The position numbers and the translations under genes are program-made. 54,554 nt of DNA from contig JBAUHI010000023.1 in the NCBI GenBank assembly GCA_049680185.1, positions 1-54,554 on the forward strand, given 5' to 3'. Every line of letters starts with the position of its first letter. The stretch's first letter is position 1. This DNA is from CAMLHU01 sp049680185 (GTDB taxonomy: Bacteria; Gemmatimonadota; Gemmatimonadetes; Gemmatimonadales; GWC2-71-9). Below, one piece after another: positions 35,324-43,700 of this stretch. The notes under the pieces were generated by a model. It saw only the letters and a program-made list of their open reading frames with translations. It ran no database searches and was not told where the DNA came from.

Positions 35324-35329
35324 TCTTCG

Positions 35330-36220
35330 TTGCAGCACTCCCGGATCGTCACCCTCCTGCTGCTCGGCGCGCTCTCCGCGTGCGGGCATGTGGGCGCATC
35401 CGGCAATATCTCCCTCGTCGACGACACGGGACATACGGTCCGCCTGTCCCACCCCGCCGAACGGGTGGTGTCGCTCATTCCCGCGACGACCGAACTGCTC
35501 TTTGCCATCGGCGCCGGACCTGAGGTCGTGGGCCGGACCCGCTTTGACGACTGGCCGCCGGAGGCCGCGGCGGTCCCGAGCGTGGGGGATGGTCTCGAAC
35601 CGACCCTCGAAGCGGTCCTGGCCCAGCGACCCGATCTCGTGGTGCTCTACGCTGGCGCCGGCACCGCGTCCGCCGCGGCCCGGCTCCACGCTCTCGGTAT
35701 TCCGACGCTCATCGTCAGGACCGACCGGCTCTCCGACGTCCCACGGATCGCACGGCTCCTGGGTACTGCCACCGGTCACGCGGCGGGCGCCGATTCTGTC
35801 GCGACCCGCTTCACCCGGGAGCTCGACTCCGTGTCGGTCGCGCCCTCCGCCCCTCCGTCTCTCCGCCCCTCCGTCCTCCTCCTCGCCTGGGACGATCCGC
35901 CGCTCACGATCGGGGCGGGGAGTTTCCTTGACGAGCTGATCGCTCGCGCTGGCGGGCGGAACGTGTTCCACGACATCCCGGCGGCCTCCGCTCCGGTGAG
36001 CCTGGAAGCGATCGTGGCCCGTGATCCGGACGTCATCCTTTCGCTCGGCGCCGGATCGGCGACGCTCACCGGGCGCCCCGAGTGGCGGACGGTCCGTGCG
36101 GTCCGGCTCAAGCACTTCATCGTGGTCCACGGCTCGGAGTTCTCGCAGCCCTCTCCGCGCAGCCCGCAGGCGGTGGCCGAGTTGCGGCAGGCGTTGCTCC
36201 GGTGGGAGCAGTCCCGGTGA
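35330..36220 (+). CDS. btuF: Cobalamin ABC transporter substrate-binding lipoprotein BtuF-like
   Basis: 296 residues from TTG 35330: QHSRIVTLLLLGA then the lipobox LSAC, so it is a periplasmic lipid-anchored protein. It belongs to the BtuF/FecB-type helical-backbone binding proteins: VRLSHPAERVVSLIPATTEL (about 36-55), GAGPEVVGRTRFDDWP, GDGLEPTLEAVLAQRPDLVV, then RDPDVILSLGAG near the C-terminus. Direct placement after a cobalamin riboswitch and before btuC and btuD supports cobalamin rather than haem or siderophore. The upstream in-frame GTG at 35105 lies within the riboswitch and is not a plausible start. Confidence 0.88.
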   Translation: MQHSRIVTLLLLGALSACGHVGASGNISLVDDTGHTVRLSHPAERVVSLIPATTELLFAIGAGPEVVGRTRFDDWPPEAAAVPSVGDGLEPTLEAVLAQRPDLVVLYAGAGTASAAARLHALGIPTLIVRTDRLSDVPRIARLLGTATGHAAGADSVATRFTRELDSVSVAPSAPPSLRPSVLLLAWDDPPLTIGAGSFLDELIARAGGRNVFHDIPAASAPVSLEAIVARDPDVILSLGAGSATLTGRPEWRTVRAVRLKHFIVVHGSEFSQPSPRSPQAVAELRQALLRWEQSR

Positions 36221-37188
36221 TGCGGCGCTGGCTGCCGTTGCTCCTGGTGGCGGTGCTCGCCGCGCTGGCCGGGCTCGCCTTCGGGGCAGTGCGGTTGTCC
36301 CCCGGAGAGGTCCTGCGGGCACTCTTCGATGGGTCTGCCGCCGGCGCGCCCATCGTGCGCGAGCTCCGAGCGCCGCGGGTCGTACTCGGGTTCCTCATCG
36401 GTGGATCGCTCGCGGTCTGTGGCGCATCGTTGCAGGCGCTGGTCCGGAACCCGTTGGCCGATCCCTATCTCCTCGGCCTCTCCGGCGGTGCGGGGCTCGG
36501 CGCAGTGATCGCGATCGCCATGGGCGCCACCGGAGCTTGGAGCGTCCCGGTCGCCGCGTTCGCCGGGACCATCGCGGCGGTGGCATTGGTGTACCGGCTC
36601 GGTGTCGCTGCCGGCGGCCAGGTCGACACCCGCGCGCTCCTGCTCGGTGGTGTCGTGGTGAGCGGATTCGCCGGCGCCATCATGACCGCCATCATCGTTT
36701 TGTCGCCAGCGGAACAGTTGCGTGATGCATTCCTATGGCTCCTGGGCGGGCTCGGGCGCGCGTCGTGGCGTTCAGTGGCGGTGATGGCCGCGTACGCGGT
36801 GCTGCCGCTCCTCCTGTTGGCCCGGCGCGCCCGCGACCTCGACCTGCTCTCACTCGGTGAGGAGGCCGCCGGCCACCTCGGTGCGGATGTCGAGCCGGTC
36901 AAGCGTCAGGTGGTGGTGGCCACGGCACTGCTCACGGCGGCGGCGGTGGCGATCTCGGGGATGATCGGGTTCGTGGGACTGGTGGTGCCGCACATCATCC
37001 GGCTGGCCCGCGGCCCGCTCCATCGCGGCCTCCTGCCGGCTGCGTTCATCCTCGGCGGCGCCATGCTGGTGCTCTCCGATGTGATCGCGCGGACCGTCAT
37101 GGCGCCGGTGGAGTTGCCGGTCGGGGTGGTGACGGCACTGGTAGGTGTGCCGTTGTTCGCGGTCCTGTTGCGGCGGAGCCTCACGTGA
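36220..37188 (+). CDS. btuC: Cobalamin ABC transporter permease BtuC-like
   Basis: 322 residues from ATG 36220, overlapping the btuF stop (TGATG). A FecCD/BtuC-type permease with about ten predicted membrane helices. Signatures include RELRAPRVVLGFLIGGSLAV (about 46-65), ASLQALVRNPLADPYLLGLS, the cytoplasmic loop near LDLLSLGEEAAGHLGADV (about 206-223), which contacts the ATPase, and SGMIGFVGLVVPHIIRL. All are canonical for the family. With BtuD it forms the inner-membrane importer. Confidence 0.93.
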   Translation: MRRWLPLLLVAVLAALAGLAFGAVRLSPGEVLRALFDGSAAGAPIVRELRAPRVVLGFLIGGSLAVCGASLQALVRNPLADPYLLGLSGGAGLGAVIAIAMGATGAWSVPVAAFAGTIAAVALVYRLGVAAGGQVDTRALLLGGVVVSGFAGAIMTAIIVLSPAEQLRDAFLWLLGGLGRASWRSVAVMAAYAVLPLLLLARRARDLDLLSLGEEAAGHLGADVEPVKRQVVVATALLTAAAVAISGMIGFVGLVVPHIIRLARGPLHRGLLPAAFILGGAMLVLSDVIARTVMAPVELPVGVVTALVGVPLFAVLLRRSLT

Positions 37189-37976
37189 TCCTCGAGGCGC
37201 AGGGGGTCTCGACCCGGTATCCCGGTGGCACCCAGCTGGTGCTGGACTCCGTCGACGTTCGGGTGTCCGCGGGGGAACTGGTGGCGGTGGTGGGTCCCAA
37301 CGGCAGCGGGAAGACGTCGCTCACGCGCGCACTGCTCGGCACCATCGCGCCGACGGCCGGAACGATCCTGCTCGATGGGATCCCCATCGGTGACTGGGAT
37401 CGTCGCGCGATCGCGCGCGCCGTGGGCGTGGTGGCTCAGCGGGAGGAGACCCCATTCCCCATCCGGGTGGCCGAAGCGGTGATGATGGCCCGCTATGCCC
37501 GGCTCGGTCCAATGGAAGCGCCACGTCCCGAAGACCACGTGGTCGTCCGGGAGGCGTTGGAGCGATGTGACATCTGGGAGCTCCGGCAACGACCGGTGGA
37601 CACACTGTCCGGGGGCGAGTGGCAGCGGGTCCGGATGGCCCGCGCATTGGCGCAGGAGCCCGGCCTTCTAGTGCTCGATGAGCCGAGTGCCGCGCTCGAC
37701 ATCGGGCACGAGATGCAGCAGTTCGAACTGATCATCGACCTGGTGGGCGCAGGGATCGGCGCACTGGTCGTGAGCCATCACTTGAACGTGGCGGCACGGT
37801 TCGCGACGAGCCTGGTACTGCTGAGCGAAGGCCGGGTCGCCGCTCACGGTCCCGCCGGTGATGTGCTCCGTCCCGATATCCTGGGTGAGGTGTTCGGCTG
37901 GCCGGTGAGCGTATCCTCCGCGCCCGATGGGCGGCCCCAGGTGTTGCCGCTGCGCCAGGATCGGAGTGCACGATGA
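37185..37976 (+). CDS. btuD: Cobalamin ABC transporter ATPase BtuD-like
   Basis: 263 residues from GTG 37185. Walker A GPNGSGKT (37-44), Q-loop Gln in GVVAQREETPF (about 84), signature LSGGEWQRVRMARAL (about 143-157), and Walker B LLVLDEPSAALD (about 162-173) with the switch His in VVSHHLNVA. The fold and size fit the FepC/BtuD subfamily. It overlaps both neighbours by four bases, so permease, ATPase and receptor are produced together. Confidence 0.93.
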   Translation: MILEAQGVSTRYPGGTQLVLDSVDVRVSAGELVAVVGPNGSGKTSLTRALLGTIAPTAGTILLDGIPIGDWDRRAIARAVGVVAQREETPFPIRVAEAVMMARYARLGPMEAPRPEDHVVVREALERCDIWELRQRPVDTLSGGEWQRVRMARALAQEPGLLVLDEPSAALDIGHEMQQFELIIDLVGAGIGALVVSHHLNVAARFATSLVLLSEGRVAAHGPAGDVLRPDILGEVFGWPVSVSSAPDGRPQVLPLRQDRSAR

Positions 37977-40009
37977 GATCGCTCGTGGTCCCTGCCGTGG
38001 TGGCATTGGGGGCGCTCCTCTGGCGCCCACTCGCGGCCCAGCAGCCGGCGTCGCTCGCCGGCCAGGTCATCGACGCCGCGACCGGTGCCGCGATGGCCGG
38101 CGCCGAGGTGCGGCTCGCCGATCTCGTGATGCGCACCGATGCGCACGGGAACTTTCGTTTCGCCACCGTACCCCCGGGTCGGCAGCTCGTCATCGTCCGG
38201 CGGATCGGATCGCGTCCGGACACCACCGGCATCGAGATCACACCGGGCTTGGAGCGCTGGATGGTGGTGTCACTCCGTGCCGTCGCGGTCGAGATCGCCC
38301 CGCTCTCGATCCATGGCGCTCCGGCAGGTACCGCGAGCATCAGCGGCGCTGAGCTCGCCCTGCGGGGTGCCGATCTCGGGAGCGCGCTCGACGGCTGGGC
38401 CGGCGTGTCGGTGCGGCGGACCGGAGGCGCCACCGCCGTGCCCCAGGTGCGAGGGAGTGCGCCTGAAGAGGTGCTGGTGCTGCTCGACGGCATCACCATC
38501 AACGATCCGCTCACGGGGCGGGCCGACCTGTCCCGCATCCCGGTCAGCGACGTGGCCCGGGTGGACCTCCTGCCGGGGACCCAAACGGCGCGCGTGGGTG
38601 GAAGGGCCATCGCAGGTGTCATCGAGATCGCGTCCCGTTCCGATCTGACGCCGTCGCTGACCAGCGGGGTCGGGAGCTTCGGCATGTGGAACGCACGCGG
38701 TGCGGCTGGCGTCCTCGGTATCGAACTCTCGGCCGGCGTAGGGCAGCTCCCGGATGACTACCCGGCCGCGGATCGATCGGGGGCGCCGTCGTCCCGCGGA
38801 AATGCCGGGGGCACCACATGGGACGCGTCGTTGCGATCACGGGGCTCCGTTGACGCCACGCTCCGAATCTCCGGGGCCGATCGCGGACTCCCCGGCAACG
38901 TGACCAATCCATCGAGCACGGGTCAGGCCACTGATCGATCGGTGATCGTCGCACTCGGACACGATGGCACCTTCTCGTGGTCCGTCACGGGAGACGCCGT
39001 GCGCGCGCGTTCCTGGGACCCGAGTGGCCCGCCGCGGGGCATCGCCTACGACGACACCACCCGCAGCTCGGGCGGGAGTGTCGTGGCAAGCGTGCATCTG
39101 CCGGCCGAGCTGGGATCCTGGTCGGGCGGGGTGACCGTCGGCGTCGACGGGCGCTACGATGGATTTTCCGGCAATGGTGTCGCGTCGGGGGCCGACTTTG
39201 CTCGCGGCGGGGTGCATATGGCCACCGATCTCGGGCGAGGGGAGTGGAATCTTTCGCCCGTGCTGCGGGCCGATACCTGGTCGGGATGGCGTGGCGCCGC
39301 CATCACCGGTCGCGTCGATGCCGAATGGCGGCGGGATCGGACCGTGGTGTCGCTGGGGGTGGGCAACGGGATCACCCCACCCGTTCCCTTTGACCTGCTC
39401 TTCCGAGAAGGGGTCGGCGTGGCGCTCAATCCGAACCTCCGTCCTGAGCGGGTCGCCATCGAGCTGACCGGGGACGTGCGTCAGGGCGGACACCTGCTCG
39501 GTATCCCGGGCACGCTCTCGCTGCGTGGTTACGCGGGGCAGGTCCACGACCTCGTGGTCTGGTCGGCGGGGCCTAATTTCGTCTGGAGTCCCCAGAACGT
39601 GGATGTAGTGCGGCGTGGTGGCGAATTCGAGCTGGAGCTCCGGCCCGGCTCGGCGTGGACGTTCACCGGTGGGGTGGCGCTCAGTTTCATCAACTTCGCC
39701 ACCGCGCCACATTTCCCGGTGGCGTATCGTCCCCGCGACACCGAACACGCCTCCGCCATGTGGACGGCCGGGCATTGGCGGATGAACGTCGGCTGGCACC
39801 GCCTGGGACCGCGGCCGCAATACAACAATGGCGACTGGAACCTTCCCGCCATCGGCCTGTTCGATGCCGGTGTCGAACGCCGGATGGGACGGGCGCTCGT
39901 CGCCCGGCTCGATGTGCGCGACCTGACCGATCGGCGCCCGGCGTACGTCGCCGGGATGCCACTCCCCGGGCGCAGTGTGCTCGTTACCCTTACCTATGGC
40001 GTGTCCTGA
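37973..40009 (+). CDS. btuB: TonB-dependent outer-membrane receptor, probable cobalamin receptor (BtuB-like)
   Basis: 678 residues. Signal peptide MRSLVVPAVVALGALLWRPL-AAQ. It has an N-terminal carboxypeptidase-regulatory-like domain (about 25-110: GQVIDAATGAAMAGAEVRLA and VPPGRQLVIV), typical of receptors in Bacteroidota and Gemmatimonadota. The plug follows (about 115-220) with QVRGSAPEEVLVLLDGI, VARVDLLPGTQTARVGGRAI and GVIEIAS, then a beta-barrel ending VLVTLTYGVS. No classical TonB box is certain. The B12 assignment comes from the riboswitch operon, not from the receptor sequence alone. Confidence 0.88.
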   Translation: MRSLVVPAVVALGALLWRPLAAQQPASLAGQVIDAATGAAMAGAEVRLADLVMRTDAHGNFRFATVPPGRQLVIVRRIGSRPDTTGIEITPGLERWMVVSLRAVAVEIAPLSIHGAPAGTASISGAELALRGADLGSALDGWAGVSVRRTGGATAVPQVRGSAPEEVLVLLDGITINDPLTGRADLSRIPVSDVARVDLLPGTQTARVGGRAIAGVIEIASRSDLTPSLTSGVGSFGMWNARGAAGVLGIELSAGVGQLPDDYPAADRSGAPSSRGNAGGTTWDASLRSRGSVDATLRISGADRGLPGNVTNPSSTGQATDRSVIVALGHDGTFSWSVTGDAVRARSWDPSGPPRGIAYDDTTRSSGGSVVASVHLPAELGSWSGGVTVGVDGRYDGFSGNGVASGADFARGGVHMATDLGRGEWNLSPVLRADTWSGWRGAAITGRVDAEWRRDRTVVSLGVGNGITPPVPFDLLFREGVGVALNPNLRPERVAIELTGDVRQGGHLLGIPGTLSLRGYAGQVHDLVVWSAGPNFVWSPQNVDVVRRGGEFELELRPGSAWTFTGGVALSFINFATAPHFPVAYRPRDTEHASAMWTAGHWRMNVGWHRLGPRPQYNNGDWNLPAIGLFDAGVERRMGRALVARLDVRDLTDRRPAYVAGMPLPGRSVLVTLTYGVS

Positions 40010-41049
40010 TGCGACTCACCTCCCGCTTCATCGCGTTCACCCTGGTCCTGGTCGCAGCCTGTGCCGACACGACGGCACCCCTGCCGGCGGCCACCGAGGT
40101 CCTGCTCGCGGTCAACAGCACTGCGAACACTCTGAGCGTGGTGCCTGTGAACGCGCCGGGGACCGGCGTCGCGATCCCGCTCGGCGGTGCGACGTCCACA
40201 CCGATCGGCGTCGATGCCCGCAACGGCATCGCGCTCGTGCCCCTCGGCTCCGACAACTCGGTCGCGATCGTCAACTTGATGACCGGATCGGTCACTCACG
40301 TGCAACTCCCGAACAGTTCCGGGGCCACCGGAGTCGCGATCGTCGATGATTCGATCGCATACGTGGCCAACCCGAACATCAATTCCGTCACCAGGGTCAA
40401 CTACCTCAACGGCGACACGGCCAGCATCGCCGTCGGGGTCTATCCGCAGTTTATCACCTTCACCCGCGGCAAGATCTTCGTGCTGAACGGGAACCTCGAT
40501 TCTACCTACACCCCGGCGGGGCCGAGCTGGATCACAGTCATCGACCCGGTCACCAACACCGTCAAGGACACGATCCAGCTCAGGGGGAGCCCCGGGAACG
40601 CTCAGTTCGCCACCGTCGGGGCCGATGGGCTCCTGTATGTGATGAGCTCAGGCGCGTACGGATCCGGTGAGGGGTGGCTCTCGATCGTCGACCCGGTCGC
40701 GCGAACCGACTTAGGCGGATTTGGCGGCTTCGGCAACTCTCCTGGTCCGGTGGCCGCCAGCGGCAACACGCTCTTCGTTTCCTCGTACTCGGAGTCGGGC
40801 GTGATGACCTTCGCCACCGACACGCGGACGGTGGTCCGCGGTGCCGGTTCCGCGATCACGATCGCGTCGAACTCGACCGTGGCGGCCGACGGCAACGGGC
40901 TGGTGTACGCCGTGAGCTCGGGGCCGTGCTCCGGCGGCAAGCCCGGGTGGGCCCACGCCATCCGACCCGACCTGACCGTCGGCGATTCGGTGAGCCTCGG
41001 GGAATGCAGCGTCGGCGCACTCTTTGCCGCGATCCCGCCGGCGCCGTGA
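40009..41049 (+). CDS. Surface beta-propeller lipoprotein, BtuG-like position and fold
   Basis: 346 residues from ATG 40009, starting inside the receptor's stop (TGATG). The N-terminus is MRLTSRFIAFTLVLVAAC, a lipoprotein signal with C18 as the acylated Cys, followed by ADTTAPLP. The body is a YncE/YVTN-type propeller, with repeated blades of the form A-x-V-N-x-x-x-N-S-V-x-x-V-N-x-x-x-G: AVNSTANTLSVVPVNAPGTG, PLGSDNSVAIVNLMTGSV, VANPNINSVTRVNYLNGD and ITVIDPVTNTVKDTI. Bacteroides BtuG proteins are also propeller lipoproteins that hold B12 at the surface and hand it to BtuB. Order (receptor then propeller) and regulation match. Direct homology to BtuG has not been shown. Confidence 0.75.
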   Translation: MRLTSRFIAFTLVLVAACADTTAPLPAATEVLLAVNSTANTLSVVPVNAPGTGVAIPLGGATSTPIGVDARNGIALVPLGSDNSVAIVNLMTGSVTHVQLPNSSGATGVAIVDDSIAYVANPNINSVTRVNYLNGDTASIAVGVYPQFITFTRGKIFVLNGNLDSTYTPAGPSWITVIDPVTNTVKDTIQLRGSPGNAQFATVGADGLLYVMSSGAYGSGEGWLSIVDPVARTDLGGFGGFGNSPGPVAASGNTLFVSSYSESGVMTFATDTRTVVRGAGSAITIASNSTVAADGNGLVYAVSSGPCSGGKPGWAHAIRPDLTVGDSVSLGECSVGALFAAIPPAP

Positions 41050-41807
41050 CCGCTGCCGTCGCTACGCAGGCCATCGTGCTCGCCACGGTGCGTTACAGCG
41101 AGACCTCCAAGGTCGTGCGCCTGGCGACCCGCGATCTCGGGGTCCAGAGCGCCATGGCCAAAGGCGCACTCCGCCCCCGCTCGCGGTTCGGTGCGGCGCT
41201 CCAGCTCCTGAGCGAAGGGCAGGCGCAACTGCTGATCAAGGAAGGCCGGGAACTCCACACCCTCACCGCATTTGACGTGCAGCACATCCGTGCCGACCTT
41301 GCTGCCGATCTCGATCGATATGCGGCAGCCAACGCGCTCGCAGAGGTGATGTTGCGTTGCGCCCCGCCGGCGCCGCACCCGGAATCCTTCGACGTGTTCC
41401 GGCACGGGCTCGATGCGCTCGAGATCGCGGCACCGGTGGCCCTGGGTGTCCTCCCGATCCGCGTCCTCTGGGGACTGGTGGGTTCGCTCGGCTTTGCCCC
41501 TGCCCTCGATGTCTGCGCCCGCGACGGGGCGGCCCTCGGGGGTACCAAGGTCGGCTTCAGCTTCCGGGAAGGAGGCGCGCTCTGCTCCGGCTGTGCCCCG
41601 GGGCGCTCCGCGACGGAACTCAAGTCGGTAGACCTCGATGAATTGCGCCAGCTCGCGGCGCCAGGTCACGAACTGCCGGACCTCGACGAGCGACACCTGG
41701 CCGCCCACCGGCGCCTCGTAGCACGCTGGGTCCGGGAACACCTGGGAGAGGGGACCCCGCTGCCGGCGCTCGATTTCTGGCTTGAACGGCGCTGGACCCG
41801 CCCGTGA
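41046..41807 (+). CDS. recO: DNA repair protein RecO
   Basis: 253 residues from GTG 41046. RecO with RecR loads RecA on SSB-coated DNA. The N-terminal OB-fold is clear: TQAIVLATVRYSETSKVVRL (about 7-26) and VQSAMAKGALRPRSRFGAAL. The zinc-ribbon region is incomplete: Cys in LDVCARDGA lacks the usual second Cys (Asp at that place), while the later pair LCSGCAPG is present. The last two domains are helical. It follows the propeller gene by overlap only; functionally it is unrelated. Confidence 0.85.
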   Translation: MTAAVATQAIVLATVRYSETSKVVRLATRDLGVQSAMAKGALRPRSRFGAALQLLSEGQAQLLIKEGRELHTLTAFDVQHIRADLAADLDRYAAANALAEVMLRCAPPAPHPESFDVFRHGLDALEIAAPVALGVLPIRVLWGLVGSLGFAPALDVCARDGAALGGTKVGFSFREGGALCSGCAPGRSATELKSVDLDELRQLAAPGHELPDLDERHLAAHRRLVARWVREHLGEGTPLPALDFWLERRWTRP

Positions 41808-43639
41808 TCATCGGGACCGCCGGCCATATCGACCACGGCAAGTCCGCCCTCGTCGAGGCGCTGACTGGACGTTCGGTGGACCGATTGGCCGAGGAACGCC
41901 GGCGCGGCATCACCATCGACCTCAATTTCGCGCCGCTCACACTCGGGCCTGGGTCGATCGCCGGGATGGTCGACGTGCCGGGCCACGAAGATCTCGTCCG
42001 AACGATGATCGCGGGCGCGTCCGGCATGCAGCTGGTGCTGCTGGTCGTCGCGGCGGACTCAGGCATCCAGCCCCAGACACTCGAACATCTGGCGGTCCTC
42101 GAGGCGCTCGGCGTCCCCGATGGCATCCCCGTCCTCACCAAGGCCGACCTCGTGGACCAGGTGACCCGCGAGGTGCGGATCGCGGAGCTGCGTCAGCACC
42201 TGTCCGGGTCGTCGGTGCGGTTCAGCACGCCGGCGGTCGTGTCGGTCCGGACCGGTGAGGGCATCGCCGAACTTCGCGAGCGGCTGGCGCAGGTGTCGGT
42301 CGAGACGCCGGCAGCGGATGCGTTCCGGCTGCCGGTCGATCGGGCGTTCTCGGTCGCTGGTGTCGGTACGGTCGTGACCGGTACGGCGTGGTCCGGCAGC
42401 GTGAAGGCCGGTGATACGGTCCGGGTGCTTCCCGCCGACGCCGCGGGACGGGTCCGCTCGATCGAGATGTACGGATCTTCGGCCCCTGAAAGCCGTCCCG
42501 GTGCGCGAGTGGCGCTTGGCATTTCTGATGTCCCACGCGATGCAGCGGGGCGGGGCAGCTGGGTCGTGACCGACGAACTTCCATGGCACCTCACCTCGGC
42601 ACTCGATGCGCTGATCAGCCTGCAGTTGGCTGCACCGCACCCGCTGGTGGCGCGCAGTCGTGTTCGGGTCCACCTGGGGACCGCCGAAGTCATGGCGCGG
42701 ATCGGCACGGCGACTCGCATTGCTCCCGGTGAACGGGGCGTGGCGCGCTTGGTGCTGGAGACGCCGATACTCGCTCGCGGCGGCGATCGGCTGGTGCTGC
42801 GATGGTTCAGCCCCGTCGTCACGATCGGCGGCGGCGCGGTACTTGATCCAGCGCCACCCCCGCGGAGCCGGGCGACCGACTTTGCGATCGAAGTGGACCT
42901 CGCCGAACGGATCTCAACGCTCGTTCGCCGCCGCTCAGCGGGAGTGGCCGTGACGGACCTCCCGGTGCTTGCCGGGATCCCTGCAGGGGCGGTGGATAAG
43001 GTGGTCAAGGGGCTGGCAGGGATCCGACGGATCGACGGTCATCTCATCGCGAACGAGCGGCTGCTCGCCGTCCAGCGTGAACTCGGGGCCGCGGTCGATG
43101 CCCATCACTTCCGGGAACCGACCGCACCCGGCGCGTCGCTGGAGACGCTCCGGACCGGTGCGCGGGCGCCGGGTTGGCTGGTGGCGGCGGCGCTGGAGTC
43201 AGAATCGAAGGCGGGACGGCTGGTGGTGGAGGGCGGTGTGGTCAGGCGCAAGGATTTTCGAGCGGAGGTCCCTGGTGGCGAGCCAGGGCTGGCGGCGCTG
43301 GTGGCCCGAGTGGTGGCCGGTGGCTTGGCCGCACCAGATGTGGCAGAGCTCGAGCGGGACACCGCTCGCACCGACGTCGGAGCGGCGCTGCGGGTGGCGG
43401 AGCGGGACGGGCGGGTGCAGGCGGTGACCCGCGGGTGGTTCGTCGGAACTGCCGTACTCGATGGGTTTCGCGGCCTCCTGGAGGAGCTGGGCGCTCAGGG
43501 GCCCATTGCCGTGGGCGATCTGCGGACCCGCACCGGCCTCTCACGGAAATACCTGATCCCGCTCCTGGAGTGGGCCGATGCCCGTGGCATCACCGAGCGG
43601 CGCGGCGATGTCCGCGTGGTGCGGGCCCGTCGAACTTGA
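41804..43639 (+). CDS. selB: Selenocysteine-specific translation elongation factor SelB
   Basis: 611 residues from GTG 41804. SelB delivers selenocysteinyl-tRNA(Sec) to UGA codons marked by a SECIS hairpin. The GTPase domain has GHIDHGKSALV (G1), RGITIDLNF (G2), DVPGHEDLV (G3) and TKADL (G4), in SelB-typical form with no EF-Tu-type tRNA-binding signature beyond domain 3. The C-terminal half (about 360-611) has the expected winged-helix repeats, ending in the LRTRTGLSRKYLIPLLEW region. No selA, selC, selD or selenoprotein gene is visible in this window, so the pathway must be completed elsewhere. Confidence 0.93.
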   Translation: MIIGTAGHIDHGKSALVEALTGRSVDRLAEERRRGITIDLNFAPLTLGPGSIAGMVDVPGHEDLVRTMIAGASGMQLVLLVVAADSGIQPQTLEHLAVLEALGVPDGIPVLTKADLVDQVTREVRIAELRQHLSGSSVRFSTPAVVSVRTGEGIAELRERLAQVSVETPAADAFRLPVDRAFSVAGVGTVVTGTAWSGSVKAGDTVRVLPADAAGRVRSIEMYGSSAPESRPGARVALGISDVPRDAAGRGSWVVTDELPWHLTSALDALISLQLAAPHPLVARSRVRVHLGTAEVMARIGTATRIAPGERGVARLVLETPILARGGDRLVLRWFSPVVTIGGGAVLDPAPPPRSRATDFAIEVDLAERISTLVRRRSAGVAVTDLPVLAGIPAGAVDKVVKGLAGIRRIDGHLIANERLLAVQRELGAAVDAHHFREPTAPGASLETLRTGARAPGWLVAAALESESKAGRLVVEGGVVRRKDFRAEVPGGEPGLAALVARVVAGGLAAPDVAELERDTARTDVGAALRVAERDGRVQAVTRGWFVGTAVLDGFRGLLEELGAQGPIAVGDLRTRTGLSRKYLIPLLEWADARGITERRGDVRVVRARRT

Positions 43640-43700
43640 CACACTCCCGGGAGGCGGGGATTTTTCGCTGGACGCACCGTTCAACCCCTGGGGAGTCTTG

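Noticed and set aside
35105..35329. GTG 35105 as start of btuF
   Set aside because: This codon lies in the conserved core of the cobalamin riboswitch. The lipoprotein signal begins only at TTG 35330.
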